A stretch of 9,811 bases of DNA from an uncultured Bacteroidales bacterium (lineage in GTDB: Bacteria > Bacteroidota > Bacteroidia > Bacteroidales > UBA932), in NCBI GenBank assembly GCA_946614205.1, contig CAMOGR010000199.1:1-9811 (forward strand). The letters run 5' to 3'. The notes under the pieces were generated by a model. That model worked only from the letters and a program-made list of their open reading frames with translations, searched no databases and was not told the origin of the DNA. Position numbers and translations under genes: made by a program. This document shows positions 1 to 6,483 of this stretch, piece after piece (position 1 is the first letter of the stretch; every line of letters begins with the position of its first letter).

Positions 1-3000
1 CGACCTTGGGCTTCCTTCCGGCACGAAGTGGGCCGCGTTCAACGTCGGTGCCACCAAGCCTGAAGAGTACGGCGATTACTTTGCGTGGGGTGAGACGGCT
101 GTGAAGTCTGAATACAAATGGTCAACGTACAAGTATTGTAGTGGCAGTGAGACGACTCTCACCAAGTACAACTCCAGTAGCAACTATGGTTCAGTGGTTG
201 ATTACAAAACAATACTTGAAGCCACGGATGATGCCGCCAGTATTATCTGGGGTAATAGTTGGCGGACTCCGACTGATGCTGAGTGGACTGAACTCAAGGA
301 GAATTGCACATGGACTTTGACCGATAATTACAATGGAACCGGCATCAAGGGTTATGTAGTAACAGGCAGCAATGGTAACAGTATTTTCCTTCCTGCCGCA
401 GGCAATAGACAAGGCTCCAGCCAAAGCGGTGTAGGTTCTGATGGCTACTACTGGTCTTCTTCCCTCTGCGCGTTCCTCCCTATCAAAGCATGGTACTTCA
501 ACTTCTCTTCCGTTGATGTCACTGAGCGCTCCTCAGGGTTACCAGTCCGTCCCGTCTACCGCAAACTGTACCCGGTAACGGGAATAACCCTGCCGGAAGA
601 AACCATCAATGTCGGAGTTGGCAAGTTCATTTCGTTCCAGGCAACGCTCACGCCCTCAAATGCCACGGACAAGTCTATGCAGGAGAGAATTGCCGACACA
701 AACGTTGCATCATGCTTTTATGATAACAGCACCAACTCCATAGTCGTCCAAGGCGTCGCCCCCGGTACGACCACATTGACGGTCTACGCCAGCAGCGGCG
801 TCAGCGCCACCTGCGAGATCAAGGTCGCCAACGAACCGCAGTATGTCGACATGGGGCTGAGTGTCAAGTGGGCCACCTTCAACCTCGGAGCAAGCGCCCC
901 GCAGGAAACGGGCTCCTATTATGCCTGGGGCGAGACGGAGGCCAAGTCTGACTATAATTGGTCAACCTACAAGTATTGTAACGGCAGCAATACTACCTTC
1001 ACCAAGTACAACTTCCGCAGCGATTTCGGCACAGTCGACAATAAGAGCCTCCTTGACCTTGCGGACGATGCGGCGCATGCCGCCCTTGGCGGAGACTGGC
1101 GCATACCTACGCTCAGTGAGGCAAAAGAGTTGCTGGACACGAAGAACTGTACCTGGGAGATGATTGCGGATTACAATAGCACAGGAGTCAAGGGCTATAA
1201 GGTAACAAGCAAGAAGAACGGTAACTCCATCTTCCTCCCTCAGGCAGGTTGTCAATATGGCACCAATGTCATCGACTCGTATGGTTATTACTGGGTTTCT
1301 TCAAGCAGTATTGGTGATCCCACACGAGGCAACGATTTCTATTTCGCCGGTAATGGCGGAGCCTTGATAGGTGTACAAGAACGTTTCGCTGGTATAACAG
1401 TGCGGCCGGTTTATGGTAAGCTGATACAGGTTGAAAGCCTTGATGTACCTGGTTCTCTCACCATTGAGAATGGCCAGACGGTCGATCTTCCCGTCACCGT
1501 GTCCCCTGCCAACGCATCAGATAACACCATCACCCTGATTAGCTCCGACACCCACCTTGTCACTTGCAACCGGTTACAAATAAGTGGATTCAATGCCGGC
1601 CAGGCGACGGTTACGGCGTATGCATCCAACGGTGTCTCTGCGTCCTGCGTGGTCACGGTAACGGCCGTGCCCGAGTACGTCGACCTCGGCCTGAGCGTCA
1701 AGTGGGCCACCTTCAACCTTGGTGCGGAATCTCTTGTCGGATACGGCAACTACTACGCCTGGGGCGAGAAGGATGCGAAGAGCAGCTTCAGCTGGAGCAA
1801 CTACCTCTGGGGCGGCAGCGCAAGCACCATCTCCAAGTACAACCTCCTCAGCTCCAACGGCACAGTTGATCACAAGCGCACACTGGATCTTAACGACGAT
1901 GCCGCCAGGGCCGCATGGGGCGGCGAATGGCGCCTGCCGACGCTCGACGAGTTCAACGAACTCAAGAACCCCTCCAACTGCACATGGACCTGGATGACCC
2001 TGTACGGCACGAAGTGTTACAAGGTCACCAGCAACAAGACCGGCTACGAGGACAGGTCCATTTACCTGCCAGCCGCAGGATCGTACGACGGCTCAAGCGT
2101 AACAGGCACTGAGCAGTACGCGCTGTATTGGACGTCAACTCCTTATACTTCCGATTACAGCAAGTCTTACGATCTGTCCGCCCAGCAGAGCAGCGTTGGC
2201 TTTGGCACACCGGACCGTTATCGCGGACTTCCCATCCGTCCGGTTTACGGCACCTTCGTTCCAGCAACCGGACTGACTGTTGACGCCAGCGTCTCCTTAA
2301 TGATTGGTGAGACAGCAAGCATCACCAAGACCGTCGCTCCCTCCAACGCGAGCAACAAGAGCCTTGAGGTCATCAGCAGCGACAGCTCCATAGCTACGTA
2401 CAACGGCAGCGTTGTCAAGGGCGTCGGTATAGGCACCGCTACTCTCACATTCTACACGCACAACGGCATCTCCGCCTCGTGCGAGGTGACGGTCAAGGAA
2501 CTGGATTATGTGGATCTGGGACTGCCATCCGGAACAAAGTGGGCGAAAAGGAACATGGGCGCCAGTAATCCGGAGGAGCCTGGAAAGCTTTACGCCTGGG
2601 GTGAGACAGATGCTAAATCCAGACCCAATTGGGAAAATTATAAGTTCCGTGTGAGTGGGGAATCTTCGAAAGAGGGAACATTCAGTAAGTATTGTCCATC
2701 AAACAAGCCCGAGTATTGGGGAGGCTCCGGCTCACCGGACAATAAAACGGTTCTTGATCTTGAGGATGATGCCGCCCGCGTCAAATGGGGAGGAAGTTGG
2801 CGATTGCCTACGGAAGCAGATTGGACAGAACTCAAGGAGAATTGCACCTGGACCTCGACGGAAAATTACAACAATAAAGGAGTTGTGGGCATGATAGTAA
2901 CAGGCGCCAACGGCAACAGTATTTTCCTCCCGGGTGCTGGCTTCAAAATCAATAATACCTACAACGGAGGAAACAATGGCTATTACTGGTCTTCATGCCT

Positions 3001-3112
3001 TAGTACGGATGAACCGTACAATGCAAAATACTTCGTCTTTGGTGGAACCACTTACCGTATGGACGAAAGGGTTCGATACGAGGGGCTGTCTATCCGTCCC
3101 GTCAAAAAATAA
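1..3112 (+). CDS. Partial giant surface protein: four FISUMP-like domains alternating with three BIG2 Ig-like domains
   Basis: The frame is open from base 2, so the start lies left of the window; 1036 residues are visible, ending at TAA 3110-3112. Four copies of a roughly 190-residue domain are seen. Each begins YVD(L/M)GL(S/PSGT)KWA, carries YAWGE, W-x-x-Y, DDAA, W(R/R)xPT and CTW motifs, then NG-SIFLP-AG and YYWSS, and ends (V/I)RPV at 545-556, 1400-1411, 2234-2245 and 3092-3103. The linkers at about 567-841, 1418-1675 and 2252-2506 look like BIG2 domains (xPSNAS/TxKS, GxATLTxYAxxGxSAxCxVxV). The FISUMP-like module resembles TIGR02145/DUF1566 proteins, thought to have a C-type-lectin-like fold; BIG2 domains are typical spacers in adhesins. 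I infer a secreted or surface-anchored stalk with repeated ligand-binding heads. The ligand is unknown. No C-terminal type IX sorting domain is visible: the protein stops two lysines after the last RPV. The window's only other FISUMP proteins are the next gene and a relic at 5589-5636. Coding and repeat calls are firm; the function is inferred. Confidence 0.9.
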   Translation, partial: DLGLPSGTKWAAFNVGATKPEEYGDYFAWGETAVKSEYKWSTYKYCSGSETTLTKYNSSSNYGSVVDYKTILEATDDAASIIWGNSWRTPTDAEWTELKENCTWTLTDNYNGTGIKGYVVTGSNGNSIFLPAAGNRQGSSQSGVGSDGYYWSSSLCAFLPIKAWYFNFSSVDVTERSSGLPVRPVYRKLYPVTGITLPEETINVGVGKFISFQATLTPSNATDKSMQERIADTNVASCFYDNSTNSIVVQGVAPGTTTLTVYASSGVSATCEIKVANEPQYVDMGLSVKWATFNLGASAPQETGSYYAWGETEAKSDYNWSTYKYCNGSNTTFTKYNFRSDFGTVDNKSLLDLADDAAHAALGGDWRIPTLSEAKELLDTKNCTWEMIADYNSTGVKGYKVTSKKNGNSIFLPQAGCQYGTNVIDSYGYYWVSSSSIGDPTRGNDFYFAGNGGALIGVQERFAGITVRPVYGKLIQVESLDVPGSLTIENGQTVDLPVTVSPANASDNTITLISSDTHLVTCNRLQISGFNAGQATVTAYASNGVSASCVVTVTAVPEYVDLGLSVKWATFNLGAESLVGYGNYYAWGEKDAKSSFSWSNYLWGGSASTISKYNLLSSNGTVDHKRTLDLNDDAARAAWGGEWRLPTLDEFNELKNPSNCTWTWMTLYGTKCYKVTSNKTGYEDRSIYLPAAGSYDGSSVTGTEQYALYWTSTPYTSDYSKSYDLSAQQSSVGFGTPDRYRGLPIRPVYGTFVPATGLTVDASVSLMIGETASITKTVAPSNASNKSLEVISSDSSIATYNGSVVKGVGIGTATLTFYTHNGISASCEVTVKELDYVDLGLPSGTKWAKRNMGASNPEEPGKLYAWGETDAKSRPNWENYKFRVSGESSKEGTFSKYCPSNKPEYWGGSGSPDNKTVLDLEDDAARVKWGGSWRLPTEADWTELKENCTWTSTENYNNKGVVGMIVTGANGNSIFLPGAGFKINNTYNGGNNGYYWSSCLSTDEPYNAKYFVFGGTTYRMDERVRYEGLSIRPVKK
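2..3109 (+). repeat. Tandem coding repeat, about 837-bp units (FISUMP + BIG2)
   Basis: The conserved tryptophan codon before the Y-K-Y/N-Y-L segment falls at 119, 959, 1793 and 2630, giving periods of 840, 834 and 837 bp (280, 278 and 279 codons). Similarity extends to DNA, but in patches between different pairs. Units 2 and 3 share 23 identical bases (863-885 and 1697-1719). Units 1 and 4 share 20 identical bases (290-309 and 2828-2847). Units 1 and 2 match at 45 of 54 positions over 119-172 and 959-1012. The patchiness suggests tandem duplication followed by divergence with some intragenic exchange. Confidence 0.85.
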
Positions 3113-3128
3113 GGTTTGCCCCTTGCCG
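3093..3128 (+). repeat. 36-bp direct repeat, left copy (end of FISUMP/BIG2 gene)
   Basis: The sequence from TCCGTCCCGTC through the stop codon to TTTGCCCCTTGCCG is identical to 5617-5652, and four further bases match after one mismatch. The two copies bracket about 2.5 kb holding the lipoprotein gene and the repeat cluster. Confidence 0.9.
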
Positions 3129-3153
3129 GAAATCCTTGGCAACCCCCGACTGC

Positions 3154-3184
3154 GCCAGGTAGGACATCAATTGTCCTATCTGGC
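3154..3184. terminator. Strong 13-bp stem-loop after the FISUMP/BIG2 gene (terminator or dyad element)
   Basis: Left arm 3154-3166 (GCCAGGTAGGACA) pairs with right arm 3172-3184 (TGTCCTATCTGGC) across a 5-nt loop, TCAAT, with a single G-T wobble. It lies 42 bp past the stop codon of the preceding gene, so it would fold at the end of that mRNA. No T-run follows immediately, so it is not a textbook intrinsic terminator. Its core AGGACA-N5-TGTCCT recurs at 3212-3228, which also allows a protein-binding dyad or a dispersed palindrome. Confidence 0.55.
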
Positions 3185-3211
3185 TCAAAATCGGCCCATT
3201 TTGCTCGTCGC

Positions 3212-3228
3212 AGGACATAAACTGTCCT
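3212..3228. repeat. Second AGGACA-N5-TGTCCT dyad
   Basis: This repeats the core of the hairpin at 3161-3177: AGGACA, five bases (TAAAC), then TGTCCT. Flanking bases do not extend the stem, unlike the first copy. The two cores start 51 bp apart. They could be paired operator half-sites upstream of the lipoprotein promoter or copies of a small palindromic element; the sequence does not decide between these. Confidence 0.5.
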
Positions 3229-3265
3229 ATTAGGCGCACCCCGGCTCCATTGTCCTTTGTTAAAC

Positions 3266-3296
3266 TTTCTTTATCGGCATAAATTTACTACTTTTA
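3266..3296 (+). promoter_or_regulatory. Candidate Bacteroidota-type promoter of the lipoprotein gene
   Basis: A TTTC box (3266-3269; consensus TTTG) is separated by 19 bp from TACTTTTA (3289-3296; consensus TAnnTTTG, one mismatch). The 19-bp spacing is the same as for the better-matching promoter at 5639-5669. A start site a few bases downstream would fall at about 3301, giving a leader of roughly 68 nt before ATG 3369. Each box has one mismatch, so confidence is moderate. Confidence 0.4.
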
Positions 3297-3300
3297 TCGT

Positions 3301-3344
3301 ACAAACCTTGGAGCAGAAAACTACGCTGCAAATCTAAGGTTTGT
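3301..3344 (+). promoter_or_regulatory. 5'-leader stem-loop upstream of the lipoprotein gene
   Basis: ACAAACCTT (3301-3309) is perfectly complementary to AAGGTTTGT (3336-3344). Inside the loop, GCAG (3313-3316) can pair with CTGC (3326-3329), giving a two-part hairpin with an internal loop. If the upstream promoter is read correctly, the stem forms at the extreme 5' end of the mRNA, a position that commonly protects transcripts from decay. It matches no riboswitch class I recognise, and it ends 24 nt before the start codon. Confidence 0.45.
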
Positions 3345-3368
3345 GAGAATTCAGCAAAATCAAACCAC

Positions 3369-5348
3369 ATGAAAAGGCTTTTCACCATCCTTTTTGCTGC
3401 CGCGGCACTCGCAGTCGCAGCTACCGGTTGCTATGACGACTCATTCCTCCAGAGCCAGATCAACGAGCTCAAGGACCGCGTAGGCACCCTCGAGGAGCAG
3501 ATGCGCACCGCCAACTCCAACATCGGCAACCTCACAACGCTCGTAGAGGCCCTCGGCAAGAAGCTCACCGTCACTTCCATCGAAGAGAAAGACGGCACCT
3601 ACACCATCAACTTCTCCGAAGGCGCCCCCATAACTATAAAGAACGGCGTCAGCCCCCAGATCGGCGTCAAGCAAGACTCCGACGGCATTTACTACTGGAC
3701 ACTCAACGGCGACTGGCTCCTTGACGCCCAGGGCAACAAGCTCCGCGTCACCGGCCTCCCCGGTGAAAGCGCCACCGCCCCCAAGCTCGACATAGTCGAT
3801 GGTTACTGGTACATCTCCACCGATGACGGCGCCACCTGGGAGAAGCTCGGCAAGGCCACCGGCGAAAACGGACAAGACGGCGACGCCTTCTTCAAAGCCA
3901 TCGACTGGGATGCGGCCTACCTCTATTTAACCATGGCAGACGGCACCAAACTCACCATCAGCCGCGGCACCTACGGCATCAAGCAGCTTGCGGTCGTGCC
4001 CGATTACAGCGACGGTTCTGTAATGATTGACGGCGACGCCGCCACCATGCGCTTCGACGTTCGTCCCGCCCCGGCTGCCTCGGGCCTGCGTCACCTTCCC
4101 AAAGACAACTACAGCCTGAACGTTGCCTACACCATGACCAAGGCCTCCGCCGGCGACGAGCTCAACCTCTCCGTCACCGGCGTCATGATCGAAGACGGCC
4201 GCATAACCATCACCGTCGATGCCTCCGCCCTCGACGCGTCCTTCCGGAAAGGTACCCTCGGCGCCAATGCCAACCTGACCATCACCTACGACCAGTTCAA
4301 CCAGGTGATGTCCGGCTACTTCCCGCTGACCTATTTCGACAAATTCAACGGCCACGATTATGTCGACCTCGGCCTGAGCGTCGTCTGGGCCACCTGCAAC
4401 GTGGACGCCATCCATCCTGCCGGCTCCGGCGGATTCTATGCCTGGGGCGAACTCAACGAAAAGCCCAAATATGAATGGTCCAATTACCTCTGGGCCGATG
4501 GCGTTTACGACAAACTCACCAAGTACTGCACCAATGAGGCATACGGCACTTTTGACAACGCCCGCTTCCTGGCTGACGACGACGACGTTGCGCACCAGAA
4601 ATGGGGCGGCGCCTGGCGTCTTCCCAACAAGGCGGAAATGGAAGAACTGTGCAACCAGGCCAACTGCTCAAGCGTCTGGACGATAGAGAACGGCGTCGTC
4701 GGCCGCAAGTTCACCAGCAAGAAGGAAGGCTACACCGACAAGTCCATCTTCCTCCCCGCCTATGGCTTCTACGACGGAGCCGTAAACAAAATGACCACCG
4801 CCGGTTTCTACTGGTCTTCATCCCTGATAACGGCCACCCCGTACGGAGCGTACTGTCTCGAAATCACAAGCGGCGCCGCATTCACTTATGAAGAAGAGCG
4901 TTACCGTGGATTCCTAGTCCGCCCCGTCGTGAGTGCTCCCGGTCCTGATCCCGAACCCGTACTTGGTACCCTGGACAACCCCTTCACCCCGGCCCAGGCC
5001 GCAGAGGCGGTCAAGGACTTATCCTGGACCAGCAACACGGTGTACGAGTATCTCGATGACGTATATGTGAAAGGCAAGATCTCACGCATCCTCGATAAGG
5101 GCACCTTCACGGAGGGCGGCACCTATGGCAACGCCTCGTTCTTCATCTCGGAAGACGGGACGACCGATGAGTTCTACTGCTTCCGCATCCTGTACCTTGG
5201 CAACAAGAAATTCACAACCGGCCAGACCGACATCAAGGTCGGTGACGACGTTATCATCCACGGCCAGCTGATGAACTACCACGGCACAACGCCGGAGACG
5301 GTTTCCGGAAAGGCTTACATTTACTCTTTGAACGGCAAGACGGAGTAA
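3369..5348 (+). CDS. Surface lipoprotein: coiled coil/DUF4988-like, FISUMP-like domain, C-terminal OB-fold-like domain (659 aa)
   Basis: The start at ATG 3369 gives a classic type II signal peptide (MKRLFTILFAAAALAVAATG) with the lipidated cysteine at residue 21. YDDS follows; acidic residues just after the cysteine are compatible with the Bacteroidota surface-export signal. Residues about 25-62 (QINELKDRVGTLEEQMR...) form a short coiled coil. The segment to about 200, with NGVSPQIGV, YYWTLNGDWL, YWYISTDDGATW and FFKAIDW, resembles the DUF4988 (PL29-associated) N-terminal region of Bacteroidetes lipoproteins. Residues about 200-328 look like a beta-rich linker. Residues 330-520 are one FISUMP-like domain (YVDLGLSVVWA, YAWGE, WRLP, FYWSSS, VRPV), closest to the units of the preceding gene. 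Residues about 532-659 (GTLDNPFTPAQA..., VYVKGKISRI, YGNASFFISEDGT, GQL...GKAYIYSLNGKTE) match the OB-fold-like module often ending Bacteroides lipoproteins. I infer an outer-membrane-anchored binding protein. The ligand is unknown and no catalytic motif was found. Confidence 0.9.
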   Translation: MKRLFTILFAAAALAVAATGCYDDSFLQSQINELKDRVGTLEEQMRTANSNIGNLTTLVEALGKKLTVTSIEEKDGTYTINFSEGAPITIKNGVSPQIGVKQDSDGIYYWTLNGDWLLDAQGNKLRVTGLPGESATAPKLDIVDGYWYISTDDGATWEKLGKATGENGQDGDAFFKAIDWDAAYLYLTMADGTKLTISRGTYGIKQLAVVPDYSDGSVMIDGDAATMRFDVRPAPAASGLRHLPKDNYSLNVAYTMTKASAGDELNLSVTGVMIEDGRITITVDASALDASFRKGTLGANANLTITYDQFNQVMSGYFPLTYFDKFNGHDYVDLGLSVVWATCNVDAIHPAGSGGFYAWGELNEKPKYEWSNYLWADGVYDKLTKYCTNEAYGTFDNARFLADDDDVAHQKWGGAWRLPNKAEMEELCNQANCSSVWTIENGVVGRKFTSKKEGYTDKSIFLPAYGFYDGAVNKMTTAGFYWSSSLITATPYGAYCLEITSGAAFTYEEERYRGFLVRPVVSAPGPDPEPVLGTLDNPFTPAQAAEAVKDLSWTSNTVYEYLDDVYVKGKISRILDKGTFTEGGTYGNASFFISEDGTTDEFYCFRILYLGNKKFTTGQTDIKVGDDVIIHGQLMNYHGTTPETVSGKAYIYSLNGKTE

Positions 5349-5350
5349 GG

Positions 5351-5520
5351 TACAGATTCTTCGCTGCGCTCAGAATGACAGAGGGGGCGCTCGTTCATAT
5401 ACAGATTCTTCGCTGCGCTCAGAATGACAAAAGGGCGCTCGTTCATATACAGATTCTTCGCTGCGCTCAGAATGACAAAAGGGCGCTCAGAATGACAAAA
5501 GGGCGCTTAGAATGACAAAA
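5351..5520 (+). repeat. Cluster of direct dispersed repeats (28-bp core, plus 20-bp derivatives)
   Basis: A 28-bp core beginning CAGATTCTTCGCTGC and ending TCAGAATGACA occurs at 5353-5380, 5402-5429 and 5450-5477. The start-to-start distances are 49 and 48 bp, and the intervening GGGCGCTCGTTCATA-type linker is also conserved. Two truncated 20-bp derivatives follow (GGGCGCTCAGAATGACAAAA at 5481-5500 and a one-base variant at 5501-5520). I recognise this motif from the intergenic regions of many Bacteroidota and other draft genomes; it behaves like a REP-type element. It encodes nothing evident. Confidence 0.85.
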
Positions 5521-5531
5521 TGTGACGTTCC

Positions 5532-5559
5532 TGTCATTCTGAGCGCAGCGAAGAATCTG
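5532..5559 (-). repeat. Inverted copy of the 28-bp dispersed repeat
   Basis: This segment is the exact reverse complement of the 28-bp core at 5450-5477; the match extends by two more bases (5448-5477 with 5532-5561). The pair could form a 30-bp stem with a 54-nt loop in the transcript downstream of the lipoprotein gene. It could therefore help terminate or stabilise that mRNA, or allow inversion by recombination. There is no T-tract typical of an intrinsic terminator. Confidence 0.85.
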
Positions 5560-5588
5560 TACTCCAACGAGGTTCCCTTCTGCAGGGG

Positions 5589-5636
5589 CTTGGCGAACGT
5601 TACAACGGATTCTCAGTCCGTCCCGTCAAAAAATAA
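5589..5636 (+). pseudogene. C-terminal relic of a FISUMP-domain gene
   Basis: Read in the frame of TAA 5634-5636, this stretch encodes LGERYNGFSVRPVKK and then stop. It matches the C-terminal signature of the FISUMP domains nearby (ERVRYEGLSIRPVKK at the end of the first gene, ERYRGFLVRPV in the lipoprotein). Upstream the frame runs into the dispersed repeat and a stop at 5523-5525, so no full domain or start remains. The last 20 coding bases plus 16 bases past the stop are identical to 3093-3128. It is best read as the surviving tail of a deleted or recombined paralogue. Confidence 0.7.
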
Positions 5637-5652
5637 GGTTTGCCCCTTGCCG
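5617..5652 (+). repeat. 36-bp direct repeat, right copy (FISUMP relic tail)
   Basis: This is the exact partner of 3093-3128. It covers the RPVKK-stop end of the FISUMP relic and the TTTG that serves as the candidate -33 box of the exonuclease gene. The left copy has the TTTG but no -7 box at the right distance, so only this copy is likely to act as a promoter. Confidence 0.9.
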
Positions 5653-5669
5653 AAAATACTGTATCTTTA
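5639..5669 (+). promoter_or_regulatory. Candidate promoter of the exonuclease III gene
   Basis: TTTG (5639-5642), 19 bp, then TATCTTTA (5662-5669) match the Bacteroidota -33/-7 consensus TTTG and TAnnTTTG apart from the last base. The -7 box ends only five bases before ATG 5675, implying an mRNA that starts at or very near the start codon. Confidence 0.6.
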
Positions 5670-5674
5670 CAGCC

Positions 5675-6424
5675 ATGAAATTCATCAGCTGGAACGTAAA
5701 CGGCCTGAGGGCCGTTGCAGGCAAGGGATTTGCCGATATTTTCGATGGTTTTGACGCAGATTTCGTCTGTCTCCAGGAGACCAAACTGCAGGCCGGCCAG
5801 TTGGATCTGGAGTTCCTCGGCTACACCTCCTATTGGAATTACGCCGAAAAGAAAGGCTACTCAGGCACCTGCATCTACACCCGCGAGGAGCCCCTCGGCG
5901 TGACGTACGGCATCGGCATCCCGGAGCACGACACCGAGGGCCGCGTGGTCACGCTGGAAATGCCCGGTTTCTACCTGGTGAACGTCTATACCCCCAATTC
6001 CCAGGACGGCCTGCGCCGCCTCCCCTACCGCATGGAGTGGGAAGACGCCTTCAGGGAGTACCTCTGCGGCCTTAAGGAGCGCAAGGGCGTGATAGTCTGC
6101 GGCGACATGAACGTCGCGCACGAAGAGATTGACCTGAAGAATCCCGCCACCAACCACCTGAACGCCGGTTTTTCCGACGAGGAGCGCGGCAAGATGACCG
6201 AACTGCTCGGCGCCGGCTTCGTCGATTCCTGGCGCCTCCAGCACCCGGACGAGGCCAAATACTCCTGGTGGTCATACCGCATGGCGGCCCGCGAACGGAA
6301 CGTCGGGTGGCGCATCGACTACTTCCTGGTGTCCGAAGGCCTGAAGGAGCGCATCGTATCTACCGATATACACAACGAAATCTACGGTTCCGACCATTGC
6401 CCGATTGAACTCGTGCTCGAATAA
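5675..6424 (+). CDS. xth: Exodeoxyribonuclease III / AP endonuclease (ExoIII-ExoA type, 249 aa)
   Basis: The enzyme cuts DNA 5' to abasic sites and removes nucleotides 3' to 5' from duplex DNA, acting in cytoplasmic base-excision repair. The protein spans the whole endonuclease/exonuclease/phosphatase fold at normal family length. Visible family motifs are WNVNGLR with Asn7, LQETK with the metal-binding Glu35, VYTPNS with Tyr105, GDMNVAH with Asp144 and Asn146, WWSYR, a GWRIDYFL segment, and terminal SDHCPI with Asp240 and the catalytic His241. All expected active-site residues are present. ATG 5675 is chosen because KFISWNVNG is the family's usual N-terminus and a -7 box lies just upstream. 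It follows the FISUMP relic without functional linkage and is probably transcribed alone. In Bacteroidota it may be named xth or exoA. Confidence 0.96.
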   Translation: MKFISWNVNGLRAVAGKGFADIFDGFDADFVCLQETKLQAGQLDLEFLGYTSYWNYAEKKGYSGTCIYTREEPLGVTYGIGIPEHDTEGRVVTLEMPGFYLVNVYTPNSQDGLRRLPYRMEWEDAFREYLCGLKERKGVIVCGDMNVAHEEIDLKNPATNHLNAGFSDEERGKMTELLGAGFVDSWRLQHPDEAKYSWWSYRMAARERNVGWRIDYFLVSEGLKERIVSTDIHNEIYGSDHCPIELVLE

Positions 6425-6470
6425 GTCATGGCGGCGAAGGGCGGAAATACCTGATTCCATTTATTTTGCG

Positions 6471-6478
6471 TATCTTTG
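6471..6478 (+). promoter_or_regulatory. -7 box ahead of the small membrane protein gene
   Basis: TATCTTTG is a perfect TAnnTTTG -7 box, five bases before the GTG at 6484. The spacing to the start codon is the same as in the exonuclease gene. No convincing TTTG is present 19-21 bp upstream. The box supports GTG 6484 over upstream in-frame TTG 6466, which lies before the predicted transcript start. Confidence 0.55.
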
Positions 6479-6483
6479 CGCCC

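Noticed and set aside
1..3112. Diversity-generating retroelement target
   Set aside because: The FISUMP heads resemble lectin-like DGR targets, but there is no reverse transcriptase or template repeat here, and differences between units are not confined to adenines.
3154..3344. Phase-variable invertible promoter
   Set aside because: The inverted repeats are short and close together, the candidate promoter is not bracketed by a matching pair, and no recombinase gene is in the window.
3927..4595. 222-codon minus-strand open frame (and another at 3441-3875)
   Set aside because: Both are antisense shadows of the lipoprotein gene, with low-complexity G/V/A-rich translations and no recognisable motifs.
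5351..5561. CRISPR array
   Set aside because: The spacers between the 28-bp copies are themselves conserved, one copy is inverted, units shrink to 20 bp, and no cas genes are near.
5512..5754. 80-codon plus-strand open frame
   Set aside because: It runs through the dispersed repeat and the FISUMP relic in the wrong frame and into the exonuclease gene; no coding character.
6466..6483. TTG start for the PF06695 protein
   Set aside because: The codon precedes the -7 box and predicted transcript start; the GTG at 6484 gives the family N-terminus.
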